DNA from: Mesostigma viride | Taxonomy: Eukaryota; Streptophyta; Mesostigmatophyceae; Mesostigmatales; Mesostigmataceae | Reading direction: 5' to 3' | DNA: 64,000 bases | Assembly: GCA_009746045.1 (NCBI GenBank) | Contig: RPFO01000079.1 | Span: forward strand, 52,501-116,500 | Shown here: one piece after another, positions 10,099 to 20,872 of the stretch | Numbering within the stretch: position 1 is the stretch's first letter | Layout: each line of letters opens with the position of its first letter | Position numbers and translations under genes: made by a program | The notes under the pieces: generated by a model | Database searches by the model: none | The model's input: the letters and a program-made list of their open reading frames with translations, nothing else | What the model was told of the DNA's origin: nothing

Positions 10099-11106
10099 AT
10101 TCTTGGTATTGCAAGTTTTAACGTGCGCACCCTCCCTGCAGATCCTTCTACGAGCGGCGGCACCCCAGCACGCCAACGCGTCGACGAGCTGATCGCCCTG
10201 TGCGCCGACAACAAGATCGCTGTTCTTGGAGTCCAGGAGCACCGACGCACCGTTGACCCTCAGCACGCGGTCAACGGTCTGCTGGTCGACGACCTGCGTG
10301 CAGGCTGGCGGTTCCACTATGGTGGCGGCGACGCGCCGGGCCAAGGTGGTGTGGGCCTCTTGTGCTCGCCGGCAGCATCAGAGCAGCTCCAGTCCATCGT
10401 GCTGCGGTCCCCGCGTGTGCTAGTGGCCACTTTTTCGGCCACTGAGGGCCATTCACACCACACGCTAACCGTTATCGTGGGATATGCACCACATGCGGGT
10501 CGAGCTCAGGCGGAACGTGAGGCCTTCTTCGACGCCCTCAAGGAGGAGGAGGCCAACATCCCAGCTCGGCACTTCCTGGTTATGCTGCTCGACGCCAACG
10601 CCACGCTGCCAGTTGGCACTGGGGGCGCTCAGTATTCCCCAACCAACACGACAGCCAACGGTAACACGCCTTTATTTGCGAATCTGCTGGCAGAATCTGC
10701 GCTGGTTGCATGCAATGCTTCTTTCGCACGCCCCGCTGAGCAGCTGGCCACCTTTTTTGGGCCGTCGGATCGGGTGGTGTGCCTTGATTATGTCTGCGTA
10801 CGTCGGGCTCAGCGCCCCTCAGTTGTCGATGCTCGCGTCCTGCAAGATTCTGTCAGCACGGTGGAATCTGATCATCGTCTCGTGCTCGCTCGCATCAGAT
10901 TGCGGTTTCCTGGGGTGAAACCGTCGCGACAGCTGGCACCTCAGCCAGATCTGAAAGTGCTCCGGATTGTGCTGAAGGATGCCGACAAGATGTCAGCAGC
11001 AGAGCAGGCCGCTATGTCGCACAGGGATGATTTCCTGGCCGTATTCGACGCCGGGGCAGCCGACAGCAGTTACACGCCATTCCGCCGCCGGGGGATATTT
11101 CAGTGA
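10099..11106 (+). CDS. R1 ORF2 N-terminus: APE-type endonuclease
   Basis: This is an exonuclease-endonuclease-phosphatase fold protein that would nick target DNA for target-primed reverse transcription. Motifs are visible in order: SFNVRTL at the beginning (upstream of the first ATG-like codon), GVQEHRR (catalytic Glu), GQGGVGLLCS, IVGYAPHAG, LDANATLP (Asp/Asn pair), VCLDYVCVRR and ESDHRLVLARIRL (the SDH motif). The frame closes with TGA at 11104-11106. RT continues in the next frame from about 11103, so a one-base change separates domains that are normally fused. Confidence 0.85.
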   Translation: MLGIASFNVRTLPADPSTSGGTPARQRVDELIALCADNKIAVLGVQEHRRTVDPQHAVNGLLVDDLRAGWRFHYGGGDAPGQGGVGLLCSPAASEQLQSIVLRSPRVLVATFSATEGHSHHTLTVIVGYAPHAGRAQAEREAFFDALKEEEANIPARHFLVMLLDANATLPVGTGGAQYSPTNTTANGNTPLFANLLAESALVACNASFARPAEQLATFFGPSDRVVCLDYVCVRRAQRPSVVDARVLQDSVSTVESDHRLVLARIRLRFPGVKPSRQLAPQPDLKVLRIVLKDADKMSAAEQAAMSHRDDFLAVFDAGAADSSYTPFRRRGIFQ

Positions 11107-13281
11107 TCCTCCGTGGTGTCGCCGCCAAGTATCGCCTGGCTGCCCGCACCCTCCCCACCTTGCCTCCGCGTCGGCAGCTTGCTGTCCACCGTCACGCACC
11201 GACAGTGGTCGCCGCCAGGCAGATGCTCCGCCGCAACAGAGATCCGATCGCCAAACCTGGGCTGCAAGCAGCTCTGAGGGCCGCCTACGAGCAGGCTGAG
11301 AAGGCAGATGCTCAGCAGATGGTCAAGGACCTGCGCAGCTGCCAGCAGAAGCACGACGGCAAGGGGGCCTGGTTCTGGTACAAGCGCCTCGGGCACCCGG
11401 ACGGCCTCGGCCGGCCCCACCGCCACGACGTCCCCGGCGCCCCAGCCAAGCGGCTTCGTACCTGGGCCACGGCCACGGCCGAGGTCGTGGGGACAGCTGC
11501 GCCGCCCCCACCCCTGCTCCCAGCCGCCGCCGCCCGCCCGGCCGCCCTGGCCGGCCCCGCTGGGCCCCCGGCCCCGCCTAGGTCAGCGGCGGACTACCTA
11601 GTCCCCCCGCTGGTCGGCCCACTTGGCGACCCGTCTGACATGCCTCCTTTCACCTCTCGCGAGGTCACGGAGGCGGTCCAGCGCCTGCGTTATGACGCAG
11701 CCACCGGCTCTGACGAGATTCCGGCCGCAGTTGTAAAACTTGCAGCCGAATTCGAGGACACAGGTGTTATGCTGCTCTTCCGGGACATCTGCAACCGCCT
11801 TCTGCTGTCGTCGCAACCACCTCCAGCGGCCTGGCAACACAGTTTTCGCACGATGCTGTACAAGAACAAGGGGTCGCCTGCCGACCCCGGCAACTACAGA
11901 GGGGTGTGCATTCAAAGTGCCCCCCTCAAGCTTCTTATGCGGCTCATCCTGAACCGCCTGCGCACGGCCCTGGACGGTCACCTCAGCGAGACTCAGCACG
12001 GCTTCCGTTCAGGTCGCAACACAGTACAGGCGCTCTTCGCTACTCGCCGACTGGTGGAGGAACTGCAACGCCTTCAGCCTGGTGAGTCCCCTTTGCACCT
12101 TGTGCTGGTGGACTTCATCAAAGCCTTCGATTCGGTTTTCTGGCCTGCGCTTTGGGACATCCTCGAGTTGTTCCGGATCCCCCGCCCCCTGATTGCTGTC
12201 ATCCGCAACCTGTATGAAGGGTCCACCACTTCGGTGCGCACTTCTTACGGGACCACGCCCCCATGCCCTTTACAGAAGGGTGTGTGGCAGGGCTGCGTGC
12301 TGTCGCCCTACCTGTTCATTATTGTTGTCGAATACGTAATGATTCAGGCGCGCAAGCGATTTGCCCGCATCGTGGGCAGGGAACCAGGAGTGCAGGTTGC
12401 TAACAAATTCTGGCATGGCGGTGCGGACACGGAGATTCGGCTAGCAGACATCATTTACGCAGACGACACCACCCTCTTCGAGGACACTGAGCACGTGCAG
12501 ACATGGCTTGACTGCCTGGCTCTCGAGGCCCGTGCAGTGGGGCTTGAGGTCAGCAAGAAGACAGAGGCCCTGGCGGTTGGGCTCACCAACTCAGCGCCGC
12601 CCCTCTATCTCCTAGACGGCTCTCGAGTCCTGTATCGGGACCGCGTTAAGCTGCTGGGCAGCCTGCTCCCAGCTGCGAGGTTGATGTGGACCATCGCATC
12701 TCCCTCGCCTGGCACGCTTTACGCCAGTACCGGGCCCTGTGGCGCAAGCCCCTGGGCAAGATCGAGAAACAGGACCTGTTCAAGGTCCTCGTCCTTCCTG
12801 TTCTCACGTATGGCGCCGAGACGTGGACCCTCACCGCCGACCTGGCCCGCAAGCTGGACGGCGCGGTCACCAGCATGCTGCGTTCCATTTTCAGAGTAGG
12901 ATATGCTGCTCATGTCCGCAATGAGGACCTGTACCAGGGCATGCCCTATATCACCAGCACCATTAAGCAACGCCGCCTGCAGCTAGTAGGGCACCTAGCT
13001 CGCACCAACCAGGTAGACACCTCACGTGGCCCCCCGCAGGACTGCGACCAGCCCAGCCTGGCCGGCACCTCCTGACGTGGGCTGGGCCCAGTGATGTTAG
13101 ACGCCGCAAGGCCCGCACCTTCAAAGAACAGCTAGTAGAGGACATGGGGGGCCTAGGCCTCTCCGTGATTTGGAAGAAGATGATGGACAAGGCCAAGTGG
13201 GCCCAGGTCATAGAGGACAACGAGCCCCCCCCAGTGGGGAAGCGCCCGCGTGTGCAATCCCGTGGGAGGCACGCCAGATAG
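11103..13281 (+). CDS. R1 ORF2: reverse transcriptase and C-terminal domain, one frameshift
   Basis: The RT is open from 11103 to about 12660. Visible blocks are MLYKNKGSPADPGNYRGVC, HGFRSGRNTVQALF, LVDFIKAFDSVFW (catalytic Asp), GVWQGCVLSPYLFII and IIYADDTTLF (YADD). A frameshift near 12660-12690 moves the C-terminal region to another frame: VLTYGAETWTL, LDGAVTSMLRSIF and RRLQLVGHLAR, then the region ending GKRPRVQSRGRHAR at 13281. A further shift lies near 13040. R3 carries the same C-terminal region intact at 21683-22279. The ETWTL/GHLAR block is typical of RTE and related clades. Clade placement is by eye only. Confidence 0.85.
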
Positions 13282-13390
13282 CTCCCCTAGGGCAGCGTGC
13301 GGCTGCCTAGATAGATGTTGTAGTTAGAATGCTGTTAGATAGATGTAGTATGTAGCCAATGTAGATAGATTAGACCGGTAGGACTGTTTG

Positions 13391-13468
13391 CACCCATCCA
13401 TCCATCCATCGGGGTTAATGCTCCGTGACTCCCCAACGGGAGCACGAGTCTAATTAATTAATTAATTA
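13391..13468 (+). promoter_or_regulatory. R1 3'-terminal hairpin and ATTA tail
   Basis: GACTCCCCAACGGGAGCAC folds as CTCCC-CAAC-GGGAG a few bases before the (TAAT)n end. Just upstream is a short CATCC tract. Family A ends with the same CAAC loop on a 4-bp stem (2252-2263). This is the likely recognition structure for the element's RT. Confidence 0.6.
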
Positions 13469-13474
13469 ATGGAT

Positions 13475-13805
13475 GTTGCAGTCGATCAGCATTTAGCCAT
13501 GCTAGGCCTAAGCAGGGAGCTACTCTCTGCTGAGATGCCATGTGTACACCAGCGATAGCCTAGCCACATACCTTCCACCCCATATGTCATGCAGGCCTTC
13601 TAGGCCCTCTCCTCGAGCCGCCTTGTGTGCTTGTGCTTGTTTAGTGGAAGGCATGAACCATCATGGCGGTGCAGGTGCACCTTGTGCACCCAGAGCAGGT
13701 GATAGTTGTACATCCTACACCTGCAGGTTGTCGCCCTGATTGTATTACAAACCCATAGATGCACCTTTCTCAGGGCTATGTGTTACATATGCTCCCCACG
13801 GAGCT
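13475..13805 (+). mobile_element. Family A copy A4, right part
   Basis: This continues the 3' UTR begun at 7876-8147: CATTTAGCCATGC, the AGCTACTCTCTGCTGAG block, and the terminal GCTCCCCACGGAGCTATG. A TTAA-rich simple tail follows (13811-13836). Confidence 0.7.
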
Positions 13806-13839
13806 ATGATTTTAATTAATTAATTAATTAATTAAGGGG

Positions 13840-14274
13840 AGGGGACACCCCTAAAGGGCACTTTTCTGGAAACCATACCTATGCATGTGCTAAAAATCCA
13901 ATTATGATTGGGGACCATAAATATGATTTAAAAAAAAAATTCCAACCACTTGGGGGGGGTACTAGCCCCCACCAGATGCCGGTTACGCGCTAAAAATAGA
14001 AAAAGACGCTACTTTTGGCATATTTTCCCTAGGACAATGGGCAAACATATTTGGACCAAATCATATATTTCCATATAGTTCCCCCACTTTTGAGAAAGTC
14101 TGCCTAATTTTGAGCACAAAACACTGATGTTTAGACACATTGATGGATTTTCCCGCAAAAAGGGTACTTTTTTTCACCAAAAAAAATAAAACAAATCATA
14201 AACACATGGGATCATGCCATATCTTATATTTTCAAATACTAGAGAGGGGGGACATGCAGCCCCAAATTTTCAGG
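13840..14274. other. AT-rich spacer, no gene seen
   Basis: Homopolymer-rich sequence with no open frame or recognised repeat. It leads into the 190-bp degenerate satellite. Confidence 0.5.
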
Positions 14275-14693
14275 TCATTCTGACAAGCGCAGCCCTATTT
14301 GATGGATATTCCTAGATTGCCACCTGTGACGAAGCTAAGGGAGGTTTTAGCTAGTATTTAACCACACCAACACCCCTTTATACATCTAAGCCTCATGAAA
14401 ACTGGCCAAACCACATACTACCATTCTCTGCACATATGGTACCTCCTATGTTCAAGGTTTGACGCCATTCTGACAAGAACTGCCCAAGTTACAACCACTC
14501 CAAGACGGCCACCCATGTAGACGCTACAAGGAAATTAGAGTAACCATTTAGCCACACTAGCACCTCCTTCTTCATCAAAGACATCTGCAAACTGACCAAA
14601 GCACACATAATCAACTCTTGCACGCTGACGGCAACGCATGCTCAATGTGGGGGGTCATTGCGACAAGAACTGCTCAAGTTGATGGGTTTCCTA
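14275..14693. repeat. Degenerate tandem repeat, period 190 bp
   Basis: The phrase TCATTCTGACAAGAACTGCC recurs in diverged form at 14275, 14465 and 14655, exactly 190 bp apart each time. Matching inner phrases (TTAACCACACCAACACC / TTAGCCACACTAGCACC; CTGGCCAAACCACA / CTGACCAAAGCACA) keep the same spacing. Confidence 0.7.
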
Positions 14694-15014
14694 TATTCTG
14701 ATCAGACACTCCGCAAAGGTGAAAACCTTTGCGTTCAGTGCCAGGCCGCGGAAAACGCGGAAAACGCGATCTGCAAATGAATCCGACCGGAATCGAACTG
14801 GGGACCTCTCGCACCAATTTTGCTGACTATAGGACGGACGTCTCCGGATACCATGGCATCGCCAACTTACACCTACAGTCATCCGCAAAAGTTCTCCTGT
14901 CCGGGGAGTGATGCAAGCCTTTCGGATTTGGTACTAGATAAATCACTCGAGATCTGTGTGTAGGAGTACTACACACGTGTCTGCACGCGAGACTTGTTCA
15001 GTCTCGCACCGTGA
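14694..15014 (-). repeat. tRNA-like SINE candidate, copy 1
   Basis: It is about 95% identical, in reverse, to 33544-33870. On the minus strand it contains a B-box-like CAGTTCGATTCCGG and, about 25 nt upstream, TAGTCAGCAAAATTGG, resembling an A box. TCCGTCC and GGTCGGA could pair as an acceptor stem, but the anticodon arm appears to be missing. Both ends contain strong hairpins (GCGAGACT/AGTCTCGC; CGCAAAGGT/ACCTTTGCG). Confidence 0.5.
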
Positions 15015-16419
15015 CCACATGACAACGTTCCTATATGACCACATGACAAGGCGCTAAGGACCACTCAGTAAGTTAGTAGCCCCACAGTGCCACTTCATAT
15101 GCCATCCAACATGCACCAAAACCATGCTGAGTATGTTTACAATGTACAAAGGGGTGGCCACGCACCTCATATGTCTTCATCATCCCTCCAGCATGGCCAG
15201 CCTTGTAAATATGTGCATAGCCTTGACGATGGTAGCCCTAACATGCCTAAGCAGTATTTCCTATGTTTCTCCCAGGTTAGAGTGTAAGGTTGATGCCAAC
15301 CAAGCTAATCAACACAACAACACCTCCTAAACTGTCCTCCCCGGCATGGATGACAAACTGGGACTATGGAGGGCAAGGAACCAAGTAGGAACATGGTATA
15401 TATAGCTTGCATGCAGTCATGCATGTCAACCATGGTTGGCTCAGCACATTGTAGTCTTGTCACGTCATCATCACAAAGGAAAGCTCAAACAACCATTGGT
15501 GCCAGCTATCTACATGCAGTCACACAAATGCAATATCTCCAACATCATCATCACTATAACACTTCCATCCCTGCACGATAAAATGCAAAGAAACCATTGG
15601 CGGCCCTTCACCGCATGAGCGCTGTGATGCCGCTGCGGCCTGCGAAGAGAGGGTGCGTCACTCTCAAACAACAAGAAGCGTCCATACGCACAACATCCTT
15701 GCCAGAACACGTTTTATGAAATGCCTTATACCTTCCCGAAGAGCTACAGGCTGCGACTGAAGCGGCCCTGATCACGACATCAACGAAAACAATCTAAAGC
15801 TGCCAGGTATTCGACAACACAACGGCAAGCGACGGCGAGCTAGCTGGCGGAAACTGCCCAAAAAGAACGCAAAAAACCTCGAACGATGAGCTCATAGAAG
15901 AAAGCACCGATAGCAGATAACATTCGCGACAAAGCTGTACCTTGCCCTCGTAAATCCCTCGCCCAGGCGCGCAACAACAGCCGTTCTTCCATGGACAGGT
16001 CAGACACGCAATGCGCAGGTCTGAACAATTACTTACCGATAATGGCCGAAAATCTGGCAAAAAGCACCAGCTCGGTTAAGAATTCGATGCAACCGATATT
16101 AATGCCTGCTTCACGGTCAGAACAGCCCCCCAAACCGCTATTTTACAGCCGCTATCATGAATTCTATTTCATTCCGCGCGACCAAAAAATTCAGATTACC
16201 CCCCATGCCGATGGCATAAAAAAACAACAGCGATATTGTAAACCAGCTGATTTCCGCCGCAAACTAACATCATATACTCATCTCCTTTTAGATTCGAGTA
16301 AAATTTTTGCATTTCGCCTGCCCTAGTGTGGTAGTTTCGCCTGAACGCAGTCGCCATGGCCACTTCCGCAAGGGGTGCGCGCACCGTGCACGTGAAATTT
16401 GTGACCTTCGGCTCCGGCG
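15015..16419. other. Spacer without a recognised gene
   Basis: Short open frames exist on both strands (for example 15794-16060 minus and 15991-16326 plus) but none has a recognisable domain. It could hold exons of an unidentified gene, but I see no supporting splice pattern. Confidence 0.4.
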
Positions 16420-16445
16420 CGAATTTTTTGGCGCCAAAAAATTCG
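16420..16445. repeat. Perfect 26-bp palindrome
   Basis: CGAATTTTTTGGC and its exact reverse complement are joined at GGCGCC. It sits between unassigned sequence and the A5 fragment. Confidence 0.8.
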
Positions 16446-16459
16446 GGGGTGTCCCGTCC

Positions 16460-16945
16460 CCTTAATGAGTCAGCTGATATAGTGCCTGTAGTAGGCGTGC
16501 ATGTACAAGGCCACGGTCTAACTATTATACACTGTCAAAAAAGCCGGGCTGGCTGGCGTCCAAGTCGTACTCGTCCGAGTTCGGCTCGGCAGGGCGACTG
16601 CGCTTGGGTTCAGGCGACGCTGCGAGCGAGGCGAGCCCGGGAGGCTGGGCGACCACTATAGGGCTTTACTAGTGGTGCCGCTGCCTTCTGGGCCGGAGGG
16701 CGAAGCCGCAGCCGAAGCTGCAGACGTATTTTCAGGGCTGAGCGCAGCCGCCAGCCAGGCTGCGTTGCGCGGAGGAGCGTTTGCTCGCCATATATTACGT
16801 ATTGCTTCGGAAAATTATATCAGCGTGTGCGTCTTAGAAAGACGAAGTGGTTGTGATATTCACGGCCGAATTGGGTGCCCAAACGTGAAAGTTATGAGCT
16901 ACGCCGTCAGCCATGGCTACCTGGCTGTAAGTTAGCTGTCTAAAG
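16460..16945 (-). mobile_element. Family A internal-deletion copy (A5)
   Basis: On the minus strand this has the A leader (AGCTCATAACTTTCACGTTT) and the ORF1 N-terminus (TSAASAAASPSGPEGS). It then jumps to the start of the A 3' UTR (TAATAGTTAGACCGTGGCC ... GGCACTATATCAGCTGAC). Most of ORF1 and the distal 3' UTR are missing. Confidence 0.65.
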
Positions 16946-17033
16946 TAATAGTAGTATGAATTAAGCAATTATATTAAGGATTATATTAAGGATTATATTA
17001 AGGACGCTTACCCATTAATCAATTAATTACCCA
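16946..17033. repeat. GGATTATATTAA triplicate and A3 left target site
   Basis: Three tandem copies of a 12-mer (ATTATATTAAGG) precede ACGCTTACCCATTAATC. The last 13 bases, AATTAATTACCCA (17021-17033), are the left target duplication of A3. The right copy is at 27532-27544. Confidence 0.75.
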
Positions 17034-17169
17034 CCGAGCCACGAGCCACGAGGTAGCCATGGCTGACGGCGGAGCTCATAACTTTCACGTTTGAGCACCG
17101 AATTTAACCGTGAATCTCACTATCGCTTCGTCTTTCTAAGACGCACATGCTGGTATAATTTTCCGACTC

Positions 17170-18376
17170 TATTACGCAATAGTAGTATATGAGGAGCAAA
17201 CGCCCCTCGACGCAACGAAGTTTGGCGGATGCGCTCGCCTTTGACAATGCGGCAGCTGATCGAGGCTGCCGCTTCGCCAGATCCGGCAGGCAGCGGTGAC
17301 ACTAGTCGTGCACTGGTGGTCGCCCAGCAACCTCCCGGCCTCAATGCCTCGCCATCGGCATCGCCTGACCCTAAACGCGCCCGCTCAGCTGACAAAACAG
17401 GAGGGTCTTCACGCCCCTCGGAACCGCGCTTTCGGCTCAAACCTTTCCAGGTCGATGATCACGACTGGACCAACATGTCTCCGTCCGATGCTCTGGACTG
17501 CATCTTCTACGGGGACTACGCCTCGCTTTACGACCTGTGCATCCATCTCCACGCCACCGGACGCCTCCTCGTCACCGACGGCCGTCGCTGGCACAACGTC
17601 AGCATGGTTTTCGGCTCCCCCCGCCCCGTCCTCCAGCATGCCATCCTCAACTCCCTTCTCCAGCGCTCTGACGGCGAGATCTGGGCTCCATCCATCTCCG
17701 CCCCCACCCTCCGTTCCCTCCTCATGGAAGCCTTCCAGCAGCACGTGACCCCCCTTGCTGCTGACGTCGCAGCAATGGGTGGCCCGCTGGCTGCTGAACT
17801 TCCTCACCTCACCGCCACCTCCACTGCCATTTCCGCCTCCACTGCCGACATCAAAGCCCAGCTCCTCGACCTCGACCAACGCCTTAAGCCACCGCCACCG
17901 CCCTTAATTGAGAGCTTGCATGACACCGCCGGCCTCACCGCCCAGGCGGTGAAGGACATCGCCGCCCAGCCGGCGCCTGCTGGCCCGGCCGGCGATGCTC
18001 CCTCCACCTGGGCACACCACCTCCACCACCTCCACCATCACGCGGGCACAACTCAAGCAACAAGCCCTCGACCTTCGCGAGGAAGCTGACATCGCCCGGC
18101 GCAGCCACAATGTCATCGTCAAGCACTTCGACCAGCCGGCAGGTGAGACCTCCACGAGCCTTCTTGAGGCATTTAAGCGCGACATTTTTGCCCCCATGCT
18201 ACTCACTGGTGAGCTGGACATGTCGGCTGTCCGCCTCCCCCGCGCGCGGGGGAACTAGGCTGGCCCGGCACCCGTGCTCCTCACCTTTAAGTACATGGCG
18301 AACAAGCTGTCGTTCCTTAAAGGCGGCAAGAAGCTCTCGAGGACTCGCTTCACGCTGGACGACAACTTGACCCTGG
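17170..18376 (+). pseudogene. A3 ORF1, interrupted by an LTR element
   Basis: The main frame 17229-18089 carries the N-terminal half (DPKRARSADK, SDALDCIFYGDYASLYDLCI, LLQRSDGEIWAP, HVTPLAADVAAMGG). A frameshift near 18020 moves the core to 17995-18258 (ALDLREEADIARRSHNVIVK). A stop lies at 18258, then matching sequence runs to FTLDDNLTL at 18376. The last 50 codons lie beyond the LTR element at 23294-23440. The N-terminus is shorter and more diverged than A1. Confidence 0.7.
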
Positions 18377-19043
18377 TGTAACGTCCCGATCCGGATGGTG
18401 CGAAAGATCTAATCTAGTATAAGGTGCAGTTTAATAAGCCGGCATAGCCGCGCATCCGCGTACCGCGATAGCAAGCAAAGATCGCAGTAAATTGACTAAC
18501 TGAGCCGCGGTTTATCCTCAGCTAGGCCTTATAGCATGATTAATTAATCTAGCTATATAACACGGCATGTCATGAGGCAAATGACATCCGAATTAGTGCC
18601 CCTTGGTCTGAGAGAGTCGTCAACACTCGATTCATTAATCATCAAACCAAAGAGAGAGAGTCCATCGTCCTCAGACCAATTTCACCTAGCTGCGCTACCA
18701 AGCTGGCAAGTTGGTGTGCAAGCGCGCCGACATGCGCGCCGATCTTCCAGATACTGCCGTCAAGCCCCAATAGGTTCTGTATGACGTCTAGGGCCGGCCC
18801 GGCCCCTAGAAGATCTCGTACTTCTGGCTAGGCCCAAAATAAATGGTCCGAAACACACAAAGTACCAAATAAACACACAAAGTCCCGAACTAAGGACATA
18901 TTCCCAAATAAGTCCCGAATTGAGTCCTATAGTCCGGCGGACTATGAAAGCGAGCTATCGAAAGTCCCAAACGAATAACAAATGACTTTCGACTTATTTA
19001 TTGAAGGCATTGTTACGCCCATACAAAGGTCTGGGCCGTAACA
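18377..19043 (-). repeat. LTR-1 3' LTR
   Basis: TGTAACG ... CCGTAACA, about 97% identical to 22614-23288. Differences include the first 25 bases and a 4-nt length change near 18770. Confidence 0.9.
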
Positions 19044-19057
19044 CTCCTCCCTTCCCC
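19044..19057 (-). promoter_or_regulatory. LTR-1 polypurine tract
   Basis: On the minus strand GGGGAAGGGAGGAG lies immediately upstream of the 3' LTR. This is the expected plus-strand primer. Confidence 0.8.
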
Positions 19058-19381
19058 AGGGGACGATAGCTATATCGTCCAGGCTTGGTGGGGCGCACGC
19101 AACAAGACAATTAGCACAAACAAACAAACAAACAAAAAAGAAGCACTTGCAAGCAAAACAAGCAACACACACACAAAAGCGACCATTGCCCAGGCTGGGC
19201 AGTCAGCTATAGAGAACAATAGTACAAAATCGGCCATGGGGATACTATGTCCCAACCCCTGTTCGCCAGCGGGTCAGTAAAGCCAACTCTCCCCGGCATT
19301 GCCACACACGGACAATTCCTTGATAGCCGATGGGATGATGTCGTCATCCCGTTGCAATCCATCCATGAGGAGGTCACGACC

Positions 19382-20245
19382 TCACATTCCTCCAATGCTG
19401 GGGCCCACCCCTCCCGAAAGCGCCTTCCGTTGGTGATACTCGTGGAGTACCTGGCGACCCTGCTCACCAATTTCCTCGAGGATCTTCCCGGGGTTAGCGA
19501 GGTGATCCACATTGTATGCGAGCTGGTATTTGTTCACGTTGGTGCGCGTTTGAGCGCGGTCTACCCACGTCCCGGTGGGCCAGTACGACATGAATGCGGC
19601 CAGGTATTGCGGGTGCATGAACAAGATTGTGCCCGCGTTCCAATCAATAACCCCACATCCATGCTCCTCAAAGAAACCTCCCGCCACTGTCAACACTACG
19701 ACGCGCACCTGGAGAGCGTTGAAGCGAAAGCCCGGAGCCCTCACAAAGTTGGGCACGACCCAGTCGAGGAATGCCTCTCCCTGGCACGGAGCATACTTGG
19801 GACAGTCAACCTTTCGAGGTTTACCATCTACCATGTATTTTGGCAGCTCCCGCTTGGGGCCGTATCGCGTACCAGAACCCTCGATCTGGCGTCGATTCTA
19901 GGCAGTCCTGGGTGCACTTTTGGGTGCACAGCTACGGCCCCTAGGCATTGGGCGAGTCCTAATCTCCTGAGGTGGTGCCTCTACGTGCAAGCCTACTGGA
20001 CGTGTCATGTATTCCTGGATAAACCTATCTGCTTCCCATGCTGTCTTGAATCCCTTAAAGATAGCCCTATGCATATCCACTATATAGCTCTTGCAGTCTA
20101 CCCAGCTATAGAAAATACCTACTTTCCCTGTGCCTCCATCATGTGCCACAGCATAGTAAAGTTGCCTAGATACATCACTATCCCAACCCCCAAGTGCTCC
20201 ATTATTATATCTAATATTATTTCTATTATTACTATTAGCCATCAC
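19382..20245 (-). pseudogene. LTR-1 ORF: RNase H1 N-terminal (viroplasmin-like) domain plus unknown domain, one in-frame TAG
   Basis: This is a single minus-strand frame of 288 codons interrupted only by TAG at 19898-19900. Residues about 27-80 read YYAVAHDGGTGKVGIFYSW ... IFKGFKTAWEADRFIQEY. That fits the RNase H1 N-terminal / caulimovirus viroplasmin fold, a small RNA/DNA-hybrid-binding domain. After an Arg/Pro linker and the TAG comes about 160 residues (CPKYAPCQGEAFLDWVVPNF ... ILEEIGEQGRQVLHEY) that I do not recognise, possibly Gag-like. Start: ATG at 20242 or 20245, after Asn-rich codons. No protease, RT or integrase exists. Whether the TAG is a mutation or is read through cannot be told. 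Confidence 0.6.
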
Positions 20246-20736
20246 ACACGTCGTCTATTGCCAGCAGACAGAGATAGAAAAGAGAAAGGAACCTTTTCAC
20301 CTCTAGTGTGTGACCTGTCACAGGGGGGGGGATGCCAACTGGCTCTAATCTAATCACTATCACAGAAATCAGGAGCTTCGCGCTCCTAATTCCATACAAG
20401 AGGGTAGCCTCCGTGATAACTGCCCGCCTTTTCGCAAGGACGAAGCCACGGAAACCACCCTACCAGCGCCCACAGCTTTCGCAGCCAGGACGCTAGTCAC
20501 AATACGTCACAGGAAACGACAATTCACAAACAAAACAACAAGGATGGGCGCACATAACCTCACCTCCTACGCGTGCAGGTAAGAGGGACGGAGCAAGGCG
20601 GTTGGCTGCAAGCGACTACCACATACTGCATGGCAAAACATACCTTGGCGTTGCGCAGCCGACTTTCCTCCCTAGCTTGGCGCCGATTCCTTGTAGTGGT
20701 GCAGAGCCGAGCTCCCCGTCGGTGCCCAGTCGACAG
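20246..20736 (-). other. LTR-1 leader, no ORF
   Basis: Internal region between the 5' LTR side and the ORF. No features were seen. R3 is inserted at its end (target GAGATGCTTCTAA). Confidence 0.5.
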
Positions 20737-20872
20737 GAGATGCTTCTAATTAATTAATTAATTAATTAGACTCGTGCTCCCGTTGGGGAGTCACGGAGCA
20801 TTAACCCCGATGGATGGATGGATGGGTGCAAACAGTCCTACCGGTCTAATCTATCTACATTGGCTACATACT

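Larger units (their letters stand above)
8148..13468 (+). mobile_element. R1: near full-length RTE-like LINE
   Basis: ATGGAT at 8142-8147 and 13469-13474 flanks the element, and A4 sequence continues on both sides. The order is: 5' leader (8148-8471, similar to the A leader: GCTCATAACTTTTACATC), ORF1 (8472-9708), a C-rich spacer (9960-10085), EN-RT ORF2 (10099-13281), then a 3' UTR with CATCC repeats, a terminal hairpin and an (ATTA)n tail. It is the most complete APE-type LINE in the window. Confidence 0.85.

Noticed and set aside
14694-15014. Helitron end (terminal hairpin, CTGATCAG)
   Set aside because: No CTRR terminus at an A-T insertion site, no TC start, and hairpins at both ends. The tRNA-like reading fits better.
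15794-16326. Overlapping short frames on both strands as a host gene
   Set aside because: No recognisable domain, no splice pattern, and frames under 112 codons.
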